From DATFJZ01 sp046482845 (lineage in GTDB: Bacteria > Desulfobacterota > Desulfobacteria > Desulfobacterales > Desulfobacteraceae): DNA of 62,871 nt. The position numbers were made by a program, and so were the translations under genes. Below the pieces are notes generated by a model. The model worked only from the letters and a program-made list of their open reading frames with translations. It was not told the DNA's origin and did not search any database. The stretch covers positions 1 through 62,871 of the forward strand of contig JAWOEJ010000291.1 in NCBI GenBank assembly GCA_046482845.1, given 5' to 3'. Of the stretch, positions 26,961-36,602 are shown in pieces (within the stretch, counting starts at the first letter, position 1; each line of letters starts with the position of its first letter).

Positions 26961-27703
26961 CCAACACACTCCTCATATCCGTATTCTCTGATCCATTTCA
27001 AAATTTCCCTTGCATTCCGGGAACACCTGAGTTCGCCTTCGTAGAGAACCACCCCTTTATCTGCGGTAATATAATCAAGAATATGCCCGGTGTGGGTAAT
27101 CACAAGTCCTGATTTTGTCTTCTCAAGGGGATGAAGCTGTCTGCAGGATGGAAACTTTTCGATGCCCCTGTTTAAAAGGGAATTGATGTTTCTGCCAAGC
27201 AGTGAAATAGACTCCAGATCCACCCCGGATGCGGGTTCATCCAGCAGGAGAAGGTCGGGCTGCTGGGCGGTAAGCTGAAGCAGTTCAGAACGTTTTATTT
27301 CCCCCCCGGACAGATTTTCATTGACGTCCCGTTCAAGGAAATCCTCGAATTTTAATTTTTTGGATATGGCATCCACATCGATTTTCCTCCCATTGGCGCA
27401 AATTTCAACCATACGCCGGGTGGAAAGACCGTTGATTGTGGGCGGACGCTGATAAAGAACGCCAATACCGCGCCTTACCCGTTCATAAACCGGAAGTTCT
27501 GTAATATCTTCTCCCTTGAACACGATTCTGCCCCGGGTGACCCTGTATCCGGAAAACCCCATAATGGTCATCATCAACGTTGTTTTTCCCGACCCGTTGG
27601 GACCGAACAGAATATGGGTTTCTCCATAGGGAATATGAAGATCAATGTTTCTTAAAATTTCCTGCCCGCCGACTTCTACTTTCAGCGACTCAATTTTCAA
27701 CAT
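26948..27703 (-). CDS. SufC-like ABC ATPase of minimal SUF system
   Basis: The 251-residue ATPase has Walker A GPNGSGKTTLMMT (about residue 35), Q-loop YQRPPTINGL, signature ENLSGGEIKRSELLQL and Walker B DLLLLDEPASGVDL, all SufC-like. In this family it drives conformational change of the SufB-type scaffold during Fe-S assembly. It carries a short extra loop before the switch His (IEKFPSCRQLHPLEKTKS) and a C-terminal CVGCSV, both unusual for SufC. It is first in the two-gene unit and overlaps the scaffold gene. Confidence 0.92.
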   Translation of the reverse strand: MLKIESLKVEVGGQEILRNIDLHIPYGETHILFGPNGSGKTTLMMTIMGFSGYRVTRGRIVFKGEDITELPVYERVRRGIGVLYQRPPTINGLSTRRMVEICANGRKIDVDAISKKLKFEDFLERDVNENLSGGEIKRSELLQLTAQQPDLLLLDEPASGVDLESISLLGRNINSLLNRGIEKFPSCRQLHPLEKTKSGLVITHTGHILDYITADKGVVLYEGELRCSRNAREILKWIREYGYEECVGCSV

Positions 27704-27730
27704 AAAAACAATTCCTTTGTCTTTCCTGTA

Positions 27731-27851
27731 ATTCGATCATCAAGTTTTTTGAATATCACCGCCCCCAGCGGTTGCCTGTCAGGAACGAGAACAACGCAGG
27801 CAACGGCTGGGGCCGGTGCTCGGTCCTTCCATCAAAACTTGATAACCGAGT
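27731..27851. mobile_element. Miniature palindromic element, family 1, short copy (121 bp)
   Basis: Ends ATTCGATCATCAAG / CTTGATAACCGAGT with GTA on both flanks (27728-27730 and 27852-27854). Left arm carries GCCCCCAGCGGTTGCCTGTC, right arm its degenerate inverse, and the right arm includes CGGTCCTTCCAT as in the copy at 683. It lies between smsC-like and rnpB. Confidence 0.85.
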
Positions 27852-27940
27852 GTAAAGCCGGAAAAAAAGGCCTGCACACCCTGTAAAAAGGGAACAGCCA
27901 TGGGATAGAGGCCCACAAACGACAATAAAAAAAGGGATAT

Positions 27941-28307
<367 letters not shown>

Positions 28308-28327
<20 letters not shown>

Positions 28328-29051
28328 CATCACTGGATTCATCATAGTATAATATTCTATTACACTGGGGACATAAAATCAAGGTTTTCCCTTTCTGCAC
28401 CTCAATATAAAGCTGGGGGGGAACATTCATAAAGCAGCCCCGGCATACCTCATCCCTGACCTCAACCACAGCCCTCCCCTCTCCTGTTTCTGAAATCTCA
28501 AGAAATTTCTGGAAAAGACCAGGGTCGAGGCGCTTTCCAATTTTTTCCCGCTGTGCTCTGTACTTTTCAAGGAGATTCCGGTCCTGTTCCCCGTTTTTTT
28601 CTATTTTTTCCTGACCTGACCGGATATTTTCTTTTAATTGTTCAAATTCAGCTTTTTTTTCCTTGACCAGGACTTCCCTGGCCTCTTTTTTCTCAAGCAT
28701 CTCAAAATATGAATTTTCAAGCCCTTCCTTTCTCTTTATATTGTCATCAATTTCCCTTTGAAGGCTCTGATATTCCTTGTTGGTCCTAACATGCCTGAGA
28801 TTTTCCCGGCTTTTAACCATTCTATCGTTAATCACCTGAATCTCTGCCTCCAGGTCACGGCACCCTGCACTGGTTTTTTTCAGCTCATCTTCATGGCCCT
28901 GCAGCATTTTTTCAGACGCTGCAAGGTCTTTTTCCAGTTCTGCTTTTTCCTGTTCTATCTTTTCCAGCACAGATTCAATTCGGACAATCTCAGTTTCGCT
29001 TTTCTGAAGTCTGACAAGAACAGACATTTCCTCTCTGGTTATATCCCGCAT
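28308..29051 (-). CDS. C4-type zinc-ribbon, coiled-coil protein (HP0958-like)
   Basis: The 247-residue protein is a long antiparallel coiled coil (about residues 5-175, rich in Glu/Lys) followed by a zinc ribbon: VCRGCFMNVPP and LILCPQCNRILYY give four Cys ligands. This is the DUF164/zf-RING_7 family; the Helicobacter member HP0958 affects flagellar and RpoN functions, but a general role is unclear. The gene precedes rnpB on the same strand and its last codons lie in the RNA's P1 stem. Confidence 0.88.
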
Positions 29052-29105
29052 AAAAAATCCCCTGTAATATAATTGTCAGTGCAGCAAAAAACGCCCTGAC
29101 TGCAT

Positions 29106-29918
29106 TTAAACAGCAGTGAACGGATCTGTTTCCTTTTCAAACCCCTTTACGCTTAACTCAATCCCTGCCTGTGACGCTGCCCTGTCCAGACGTTCAACCA
29201 TCAGGGCAATTGCTATATATTCAGAAGCAAAGTGACCCACATCGATCAGGAGCTTTCCAGCCTGTTCAATATCCCTTGCCTCATGATACTTTATATCTCC
29301 TGTGATAAAAACATCTGCATCTGATTTTAGAAAAGCAGATGTCAGAGAACCGCCGCTGCCCGTGCACACCACGGCTGACCTGGGGACAGCCTGTTTTTCT
29401 CCTGCTGTTCTTATCCCTGTACAGTTCAGCTTCTCTCCTATAAGCGCTGCCAGCTCGCCCAGGGGTAAGGGGTCTGACAGGTCACCCTGTCTGCCGATGC
29501 CTGCCATGCGCTCTGTTTCAGAAGGGCTGTGGGGAAGAAAAGGGTTTAAGGTTTTAAACCCGACAATACCTGCAAACAGATCATTAAGGCCGTTTTCTGC
29601 CTTGTCCAGATTGGTATGGGCCGACACAATGGATATCCTGTTATTGGCACAGGCCATTAGCGCCCTGCCCGGCATTTTATCAAACTCAATCTGTTTTACA
29701 GGCCTGATCATCAGGGGATGGTGGGTCAACACCACATTTGCTTCCCATAGGACAGCTGCCTGTATCACCTCCATGGAAGGATCAAGGGCCACAAAGACTT
29801 TGTCAGCCGGCCAGTTCACATCCCCTGCCTGAAGCCCTGAATTGTCCCAGTCTTCAGCCAGGGAAAAAGGTGCGATACCATCAACCAGATCAAGAATTGT
29901 TTTAGTTGTCACAAGCAT
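29106..29918 (-). CDS. NIF3-family dinuclear metal-centre protein
   Basis: The 270-residue protein starts MLVTTKTILDLVDGIAPFSL and has LAEDWDNSGLQAGD, VVLTHHPLM and AHTNLDKAENGLND, with ITGDIKYHEA and DVGHFASE supplying the later ligands. These are the conserved His, Asp and Glu residues of the YbgI/YqfO (NIF3) two-metal site. Members form toroidal hexamers; function is debated, with GTP cyclohydrolase-like claims in the literature. No inserted PII-like domain is present. Start set by GGGGGG spacing at ATG 29918. Confidence 0.92.
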   Translation of the reverse strand: MLVTTKTILDLVDGIAPFSLAEDWDNSGLQAGDVNWPADKVFVALDPSMEVIQAAVLWEANVVLTHHPLMIRPVKQIEFDKMPGRALMACANNRISIVSAHTNLDKAENGLNDLFAGIVGFKTLNPFLPHSPSETERMAGIGRQGDLSDPLPLGELAALIGEKLNCTGIRTAGEKQAVPRSAVVCTGSGGSLTSAFLKSDADVFITGDIKYHEARDIEQAGKLLIDVGHFASEYIAIALMVERLDRAASQAGIELSVKGFEKETDPFTAV

Positions 29919-29935
29919 TTATCCCCCCTTGAAAC

Positions 29936-29968
29936 AAAAAAAGCGTGGTTTGCATCCACGCTTTTTTT
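29936..29968. terminator. Bidirectional intrinsic terminator
   Basis: AGCGTGG (29942-29948) and CCACGCT (29956-29962) form a perfect stem with a 7-nt loop, an A-run before and a T-run after. On the minus strand it ends the dnaG-rpoD-tRNA transcript before the NIF3 gene. Confidence 0.9.
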
Positions 29969-30124
29969 ATCTTTTCCAAATCCGCTTGTCTCCAGCAGGT
30001 TTGTATCTTATATAAAAAACAAAATTTGAAAATTTCATATACAAACTGAAAAATTCCATCATCAGATTAACAGCATTAACATAGTATCATTTTCAACGGG
30101 TAAAAACCATTCCCTGTGTCTTTA

Positions 30125-30201
30125 TGGTGGGCCCACCTGGATTCGAACCAGGGACCGACCGGTTATGAGCCGGTGGCTCTGCCAAACTGAGCTATGGGCC
30201 C
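30125..30201 (-). tRNA. tRNA with CAU anticodon (Ile2 or elongator Met)
   Basis: A 77-nt cloverleaf with encoded CCA: acceptor GGGCCCA / TGGGCCC, D arm GCTCAGTTTGGCAGAGC, anticodon stem ACCGG / CCGGT around loop CTCATAA, and T arm CCTGG-TTCGAAT-CCAGG. The CAU anticodon reads Met, or Ile AUA codons if modified to lysidine. The CGGCTCATAACCG arm resembles bacterial tRNA-Ile2, which I slightly favour; it is not an initiator type because the 5' G pairs with C. Confidence 0.9.
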
Positions 30202-30255
30202 TGTCCCCACAAGCAAACTTTGAGATTATATATATTCTGGTAAAAATGTCAACGT

Positions 30256-32148
30256 TTAATTTTCAATAAAGCTCTTTAACTTCCGGCTCCGGGTGGGATG
30301 CCTTAATTTTCTCAATGCCTTGGCCTCGATCTGGCGGATTCTCTCCCGGGTGACTGTAAAATCCTTTCCCACCTCTTCCAGGGTATGATCTGCTTTTTCA
30401 CCTATGCCAAACCGCATGCGCAGCACCTTTTCCTCCCTTGGCGTAAGGGTTGCCAGAACCTTTCTGGTCTGCTCGGCAAGGTTCAAATTAATGGCCGCAT
30501 CCGAGGGCTGGGAAAATTTCTTGTCTTCGATGAAATCACCAAGATGGCTGTCCTCCTCCTCGCCTATGGGAGTTTCAAGGGAAATGGGCTCCCTGGCGAT
30601 TTTCAGCACCCGCCTGACCTTGTCAAGGGGAATCTCCATCTTTTCTGCTATTTCTTCAGGAGAGGGCTCCTTGCCCATTTCCTGGACCAGGTATCTTGAT
30701 GTTCTGATCAGCTTGTTAATGGTTTCAATCATGTGAACAGGAATGCGTATGGTACGTGCCTGGTCTGCAATGGCCCGGGTAATGGCCTGGCGGATCCACC
30801 AGGTGGCATAGGTGCTGAATTTGTACCCCCGCCTGTACTCAAACTTGTCAACCGCCTTCATCAGACCGATATTCCCTTCCTGAATCAGATCCAGGAACTG
30901 AAGTCCTCTGTTGGTATACTTCTTTGCTATACTGACCACCAGACGCAGATTCGCCCTGACCAGCTCGCTTTTTGCATTTTTAGCCCAGAAACGGCCCTTG
31001 TCTGCACCTTTGATAATTTTTTTCAGCGCAGTGGCATCCCCCTTGATTTCAGCTTTCTTCATCATGACCTGGTTGCTGATGGCTATGAGATCCTGGTGCA
31101 GTATTTCTGCTCTTTCCCGGGAAAGCTCACTTCGCTCAACAGCCCAGTCTATAAATTCGTCAGCATGATCAAGTTTTAACAGCATCTCATCTTTTCTGGC
31201 TTTGAACAGTTTAGCACATTCCTTAAAAAAAGCATCCATAGTATCAAACCAGTGAATATCTGCCCTGATCCGCTTCTCAATTTTTTTGGTGACACCGGTT
31301 TCAAAACGCCAGGTTTTCAGATGATGGTAGATTTTTTCATTATTGCTGCGTATGGCGGTCTGTATCTTCCTCTTTTCAGCTATTTCAAGATTGCCGCCCA
31401 GAAGTTTATCCCTTTTTTCCTGATTGTCGGCATGGAGTCTTTTTATGGCTGAGATATCCTCCATGAACTTTTCCACTTTTTCCGCTTCATCAACCAGTGC
31501 ATATCCCTCATCCACATCCCTTAAAACGCTTTTTACCCTTAAACGGGGCTCCTTTCCACCATCCTGCTGCATTTCCATATTAACGCCCAGGTTTATAATG
31601 CTCTGAACTGCCACAGGGCTTGCCAGCATGGCCTTTAACACCTCATGCTCTCCAGCTTCTATTTTTTTGGCAATCTCGATTTCACCTTCACGGCTTAAAA
31701 GGGTTACCATGCCCATCTCCCGAAGGTACATCTTCACAGGGTCTGTAACCGTGCCAAACTCCATGTCTGCAGAGGCTTTCCGGGCCATGGAAGGTTTAAG
31801 CGCCGCGTCATCGCCTTTGCAGTGGTCTGCAGACCCATCGCTCCCGGTATGGACTGCCTTTTTTGCTGCCTGTATATGTTTTTCAGACTGTTCATTGTTG
31901 TCTTTCCCCGCCTTTTTCACCCCAGGCCCGACGTCCGCCTCTTCATTCTCCACAAGGGTGATGCCGAGGTCCTGAAACTTTACCATGATATCATCAATCT
32001 GATCAGAAGATTTTATATCATCAGATATGGCCTCATTAATTTCGGAATAGGAGAGACAACCCTGTTTTTTCCCCTTTGCAATCAGCTCTTTTAACCTTTC
32101 TTTGGAAACAGCTTCATTCTCCGTTGATTCAACCGATTCTGCTGCCAT
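30256..32148 (-). CDS. rpoD: Primary sigma factor (sigma-70)
   Basis: The 630-residue housekeeping sigma factor has an N-terminal region 1.1 (RLKELIAKGKKQGCLSYSEI) and region 1.2 (VTDPVKMYLREMGMVTLLSR). A long non-conserved region, region 2 (GLQFLDLIQEGNIGLMKAV, YATWWIRQAITRAIADQ), region 3 and region 4 (LEEVGKDFTVTRERIRQIE) follow. It directs RNA polymerase to TTGACA/TATAAT promoters such as the one at 996. It lies 20 nt after dnaG, the widespread dnaG-rpoD arrangement. Start ATG 32148 gives the usual N-terminus. Confidence 0.98.
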   Translation of the reverse strand: MAAESVESTENEAVSKERLKELIAKGKKQGCLSYSEINEAISDDIKSSDQIDDIMVKFQDLGITLVENEEADVGPGVKKAGKDNNEQSEKHIQAAKKAVHTGSDGSADHCKGDDAALKPSMARKASADMEFGTVTDPVKMYLREMGMVTLLSREGEIEIAKKIEAGEHEVLKAMLASPVAVQSIINLGVNMEMQQDGGKEPRLRVKSVLRDVDEGYALVDEAEKVEKFMEDISAIKRLHADNQEKRDKLLGGNLEIAEKRKIQTAIRSNNEKIYHHLKTWRFETGVTKKIEKRIRADIHWFDTMDAFFKECAKLFKARKDEMLLKLDHADEFIDWAVERSELSRERAEILHQDLIAISNQVMMKKAEIKGDATALKKIIKGADKGRFWAKNAKSELVRANLRLVVSIAKKYTNRGLQFLDLIQEGNIGLMKAVDKFEYRRGYKFSTYATWWIRQAITRAIADQARTIRIPVHMIETINKLIRTSRYLVQEMGKEPSPEEIAEKMEIPLDKVRRVLKIAREPISLETPIGEEEDSHLGDFIEDKKFSQPSDAAINLNLAEQTRKVLATLTPREEKVLRMRFGIGEKADHTLEEVGKDFTVTRERIRQIEAKALRKLRHPTRSRKLKSFIEN

Positions 32149-32168
32149 AAACTATGCCCCCCAAAGGC

Positions 32169-33944
32169 TTATTGTTTTTCATAACCATGTAATTTTCTGA
32201 CCTCCATCTGCCGCCTGGCCAGCAGTTCCAATGAAAGTTTTAAATTACCCCCCTGTTCCGCTTTTCTTATTTTATCTGCCAGATTATTATCCGTTCTGCT
32301 CCTGATTTTTGCAATTCGATTCATTAAAGATACAGATTTTTCATATAAATTGTCTGCCCCGGGAACCTCCATCACAGCAATGCCTGCGATCAATTCCTGA
32401 TCCCCGCTGTCCTCGGCACATGCCATGAGCTCGGCAACAAGCTCATGCCCGGCTTTATCCGACCTGGCTACACGTTTGCCAAGCTGTGCCAACCTGTCTG
32501 AATAAAAAAAATCCAGAATATGTCTCTCAATTATCTTTTTTCTGATCTCCGGGCATTGAAGCATCATGGAGATCATCTGCATTTCCCTTTTATCGGAATT
32601 CAGTCCGGTTATACTGTTTGCTCTGCCACTGTCCTCTGCTGCAGTATTTCCGGGCTGAAAACGTCTGACTTTTTCAAGCACTGCTGTTTCGTCAACACCG
32701 AGACGCTGGGATATGTCTCTTATATACAAAGATCTTGCCGCCCTGTCTTCTACCTCGGCAAGGCGCGGTGTGATTTCATCAATAATCTTAATTTTTCCTT
32801 CAATGGAAAGCCCGTGTTTTTCAACGGCCAATACCATAAGAAAGGGAATAACCCCCACGGCTTTTTCAGCAAGGGCTTCAAAGGCTTCTCTGCCGAACTC
32901 AGACACAAAGGCATCCGGGTCCATACCCCTGGGCAGCACAAGAATTCTGAGATCAACCCCGTGACGGGCAAATATACCCACACTGCGCCTGGCTGCATTT
33001 ACCCCGGCAGCATCTGAATCAAACACCAGCACCATTTTCAGCGCATAGCCTTTGAGAATTCTCACATGCTCCTCTGTTAACGCAGTCCCAAGGGTTGCCA
33101 CAGCATTTTTAATACCGTTCTGATACAGGGAAATAAAATCAAAATACCCCTCAACGATAAACACATGCTCCTGCTGCCGGCAAAAGGTCTTGGACTGATG
33201 AAGCCCGTAGAGGATCCTGCTTTTACTGTAAACAGGTGTTTCAGGAGAATTCAGGTATTTGGGCATGGCATCATCCATCACCCTTCCTCCAAACCCTGCC
33301 ACCTGCATGTTTATATCAAAAATCGGAAAGATGATCCGGTTTCTGAAACGATCATAATATCCACTGCCCTGTTTTCTCGGCAAAACCAGTCCTGATGCCT
33401 CTGCCAGCTGTTTCCCTGTTTTTTCCTGCCGGAAAAAATCAACAAGACCATCCCAGGCATCTTTGGCAAACCCGATATGAAACAGATCTATGGTCTCCTG
33501 GCTGATTTTTCTTTGTCTGAGATATGCTCTGGCCAATTCGGCGCGGGTGCTGTGTTTCAATGTATTGGAAAAATAATCCATGACCCGGGCGTTGAGCCGG
33601 AAAAGGCCCTCCCTGAGCACCATCTTTTTTTTAACTTCAGGATTGACAGGTCCTGTTTCAATTTCAATGCTGTATTTCCTGGCAAGCATGGTAACGGCCT
33701 CGGGAAAGGAAATCCCATGGTGCTTCATCAAAAAGGTAATCACATTCCCGCCTGCACCGCAGCCAAAGCAGTAAAACATTTTCTTATGGGCACTTACGGA
33801 AAAAGAAGGGGTTTTTTCGTTGTGAAACGGGCATATACCAAAAAAATCCCTTCCTGATTTTTTTAATACAACCGATTCAGATATCACTTCAACAATATCT
33901 GCACGGTTTAAAATCTCCAGAATTTTATTTTCAGGAATAAACAT
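32169..33944 (-). CDS. dnaG: DNA primase
   Basis: Synthesises RNA primers at the replication fork. The 591-residue protein has the N-terminal zinc finger CPFHNEKTPSF...FYCFGC (Cys38, His41, Cys59, Cys62), the catalytic core, and Toprim motifs VFIVEGYFDFISL (about residue 250) and VLVFDSDAAG (about 300). The C-terminal DnaB-interaction helices are divergent, as usual. It lies upstream of rpoD and 133 bp downstream of hisB. Confidence 0.97.
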   Translation of the reverse strand: MFIPENKILEILNRADIVEVISESVVLKKSGRDFFGICPFHNEKTPSFSVSAHKKMFYCFGCGAGGNVITFLMKHHGISFPEAVTMLARKYSIEIETGPVNPEVKKKMVLREGLFRLNARVMDYFSNTLKHSTRAELARAYLRQRKISQETIDLFHIGFAKDAWDGLVDFFRQEKTGKQLAEASGLVLPRKQGSGYYDRFRNRIIFPIFDINMQVAGFGGRVMDDAMPKYLNSPETPVYSKSRILYGLHQSKTFCRQQEHVFIVEGYFDFISLYQNGIKNAVATLGTALTEEHVRILKGYALKMVLVFDSDAAGVNAARRSVGIFARHGVDLRILVLPRGMDPDAFVSEFGREAFEALAEKAVGVIPFLMVLAVEKHGLSIEGKIKIIDEITPRLAEVEDRAARSLYIRDISQRLGVDETAVLEKVRRFQPGNTAAEDSGRANSITGLNSDKREMQMISMMLQCPEIRKKIIERHILDFFYSDRLAQLGKRVARSDKAGHELVAELMACAEDSGDQELIAGIAVMEVPGADNLYEKSVSLMNRIAKIRSRTDNNLADKIRKAEQGGNLKLSLELLARRQMEVRKLHGYEKQ

Positions 33945-34077
33945 ATTCAGGGATCAGACTCCAAAAACAAAGTTAATATATTAAAATACCAAAAGAATAA
34001 CTACTGGCATTTAATTGTCAATACTCTGCCTTTGCCATATCAAATTATAACCCTGCATAAAAAGTGATTTTGGGCTG

Positions 34078-34665
34078 TCAAAGACTGCCTTTTGAGGAAA
34101 GGACCGCTGTGATACCCGGGTCCAGAAAACAGGCCGCATTAAGTGCTCTGCCCGTTGCCTTGAAAATTGATTCGAGGATATGATGCTCATTTTCCCCGTA
34201 TGCTGTATTGATATGAAGGTTCATACCGGCCTGCACGGCCAGTGCGCGAAAAAATTCCTTTGCCAGATACGCATCAAAGGGCCCCTGCACTCTGATGATT
34301 TCTGGAAGATGATACACAAGATAGGGACGATTGGACAAATCCACATTAACCTTTGAAAAAGCTTCATCCATGGGTACTTCACCGCAACCGTACCGGCTTA
34401 TCCCTTTTCTGTCCCCCAGGGCTTCTGAAATTGCCCGGCCAAGGCCAAGACCTGTATCCTCAACCGTATGATGAAAATCAACCTCAATATCCCCGGACAC
34501 CTCCAGGTAAAGATCAAAAAAACCGTGAACGCCGAACAGGGTAAGCATATGATCAAAAAAAGGAATCCGGGTGGTGACGTCTGTTTTGCCGGAACCGTCA
34601 AGGTTAATCTCTATCTGTACATCTGTCTCTTTTGTAACACGCTTCACCTGTGCTTTTCTTTCCAT
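34078..34665 (-). CDS. hisB: Imidazoleglycerol-phosphate dehydratase
   Basis: Sixth enzyme of histidine synthesis; Mn-dependent. The 195-residue monofunctional form has both metal-binding repeats, DFHHTVEDTGLGLGRA and GENEHHILESIFKATGRAL. The phosphatase domain of the enteric fusion is absent. The gene stands alone upstream of dnaG-rpoD; other his genes are not in the window. Confidence 0.96.
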   Translation of the reverse strand: MERKAQVKRVTKETDVQIEINLDGSGKTDVTTRIPFFDHMLTLFGVHGFFDLYLEVSGDIEVDFHHTVEDTGLGLGRAISEALGDRKGISRYGCGEVPMDEAFSKVNVDLSNRPYLVYHLPEIIRVQGPFDAYLAKEFFRALAVQAGMNLHINTAYGENEHHILESIFKATGRALNAACFLDPGITAVLSSKGSL

Positions 34666-34830
34666 AAATGATTAACCTTGCAAATTTTTGAAGCCTATTA
34701 TATATAATATATTTCTAAAAAAAATAAATTTCCGCGCTGAACACGGATTTTTTAATTATACATTCAATAATACAGGGATGTCAAATATTTTTTACTCACC
34801 TAAACAGGAAACACACTTGGAATATACTTT

Positions 34831-36573
34831 ATGCGCTTATCATTAGAAGATACCTTTAAACTTGAAGGATCATACCATGACAAAATTATGTCACCGGAAA
34901 TAACCATTGAAAATTTCAAAAAAAATGCAGCTTCAGCCGGCATTGATATTCTAAAAAACACCCGGAGAATTGACAACAACCGTCTGGGCATTCCTGTATA
35001 CTTCAGTCTGTGCGGCCATGATGCCCGGCGGATAACCGGTACCAGAAAACAGATGGGCAAAGGGGTTAGTCCGGCCCTGGCTGAGGCCAGTGCGGTTATG
35101 GAACTGGCGGAAAGATTCAGTATATATTCATTTATGAACAGCTCAAAAAATTTTATACACGGCACCTATGACACGGTTAAACAAAATGCGCTTCCCTTTT
35201 CTCTGATCGCACAATCCGTGAATGAACCTGAAGACAGTGACATGGCGCTTCTTGAAACCATTTTTTCAACACTTCCCTTTAAATGGACTACAGGATACAA
35301 TGTGTCAAGAAACCAGGAAATGCTTGTCCCCATGGACTGGTTTTTCATGATAAACGCGTTTAACGGATCTTCAGCCGGAAACTGCAATGAAGAAGCCATC
35401 TGCCAGGGGGCCTGCGAAATTGTGGAGCGGCATGTATCGGCCTTAATCGACGGGAAAAGACAGGCCCCCCCGTTTATTGATCCCTTGTCCATCACCCATC
35501 CGGTCACCAAAGCTCTGGTTGATAAATTCACTCAGGCCGGCATCAAGCTCTTTATTAATGATTTTACCCTGGACATGGGAATTCCCAGCATTGGTGTACT
35601 TGCCTATGACCCGTACACCTTTCCCCATACCAGTGAAATCGTCTGGACCGCAGGCACAGGGACCAGCCCTGATGCTGCACTGAACCGGGCCTTGACGGAA
35701 ACGGCCCAGCTGGGCGGAGACTTTAATACAGGGTCAAACTACATGGCCAGCGGGCTTTCAAAATTTAAAACCCTTGAAGAGGCGGGTTTTATCATCAATG
35801 CTGAAAAAAACAACACCACGTTTTCCCGTTTAGGCAGCATGCCTGATATTTCAACTCCCAATATAAAAGAAGAAATCAGCGCCATCACCCGGGCCCTGAC
35901 CAAAAAAAGCATGGAAATGCTCACCATCCAAACCACCCATCCAGATCTTTCAATGCCAGCCTTCTACACCATGATTCCCGGTACAGCCTTCCGGGAAAGG
36001 GCAGAAAACAGCAGTGTGGCCATGTTTGCCGCAAAACATATCTGTGAAACCCTTCCCCCCCCCCGGGCCCTTGAAGAACTTGAAAAAATAGATCAGATTC
36101 TGCCGGACAGGTATTATATAAAATTTTATCTGGGCATGTGCCGCCTGAACATGGAAGAACCTGAAAAAGCCCTCACCTGCCTTGAAACTGCCATGGATCT
36201 TGACCCGTCAGACCAGGATATGGCAAGCATATGCTCCTATGCCGGCGTCTGCCTCAAGGAAACCGGGGCCTATGAAAAAGCCCTTGAAGTGCTTGAAAAA
36301 GGAATTGCAGCCGACAGGGACAGGGAGGATATCTACAACCTCATGGGGTTCTGCTGCTTTATGCTAAAAAAGCATAAGGAATCCATTGCCTGTTTTGAAA
36401 AGGTGCTGACCCTGAATCCAGGTTCAGCCATTGATCATGCCAGCATTGCCTCCAACTACAGGGAACTTGGCAACAGCGAAAAAGCAGTTCAATACTATGA
36501 AACAGCCCTTGACCTGGACCCGGGCCTTGACTTTGCCCGGGAAAATCTGGAAAAGCTCAAAACAAAATCATAA
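34831..36573 (+). CDS. YcaO-domain protein with C-terminal TPR repeats
   Basis: The 580-residue protein has a YcaO ATP-binding domain (about residues 30-400): GKGVSPALAEASAVMELAERF and EEAICQGACEIVERHV carry the conserved Ser/Glu/Arg set that binds ATP-Mg, and GTSPDAALNRALTETAQ follows. Instead of the PxPxP tail of azoline synthetases, residues about 430-575 form four TPR units. YcaO enzymes activate backbone amides for azoline, thioamide or amidine formation. No TfuA, E1-like partner or convincing precursor peptide adjoins it, so the substrate is unknown. The ribosome site is weak (GGAA). Confidence 0.85.
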   Translation: MRLSLEDTFKLEGSYHDKIMSPEITIENFKKNAASAGIDILKNTRRIDNNRLGIPVYFSLCGHDARRITGTRKQMGKGVSPALAEASAVMELAERFSIYSFMNSSKNFIHGTYDTVKQNALPFSLIAQSVNEPEDSDMALLETIFSTLPFKWTTGYNVSRNQEMLVPMDWFFMINAFNGSSAGNCNEEAICQGACEIVERHVSALIDGKRQAPPFIDPLSITHPVTKALVDKFTQAGIKLFINDFTLDMGIPSIGVLAYDPYTFPHTSEIVWTAGTGTSPDAALNRALTETAQLGGDFNTGSNYMASGLSKFKTLEEAGFIINAEKNNTTFSRLGSMPDISTPNIKEEISAITRALTKKSMEMLTIQTTHPDLSMPAFYTMIPGTAFRERAENSSVAMFAAKHICETLPPPRALEELEKIDQILPDRYYIKFYLGMCRLNMEEPEKALTCLETAMDLDPSDQDMASICSYAGVCLKETGAYEKALEVLEKGIAADRDREDIYNLMGFCCFMLKKHKESIACFEKVLTLNPGSAIDHASIASNYRELGNSEKAVQYYETALDLDPGLDFARENLEKLKTKS

Positions 36574-36602
36574 TTTCACAATCCCCAAGGGTATAAGATC
36601 TC

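Noticed and set aside
34772..34853. Short frame (about 22 codons, from an ATG near 34779) just before the YcaO gene, considered as a RiPP precursor
   Set aside because: It lacks a spaced ribosome site, overlaps the ycaO start and has a single Cys near its end; too short and unsupported.
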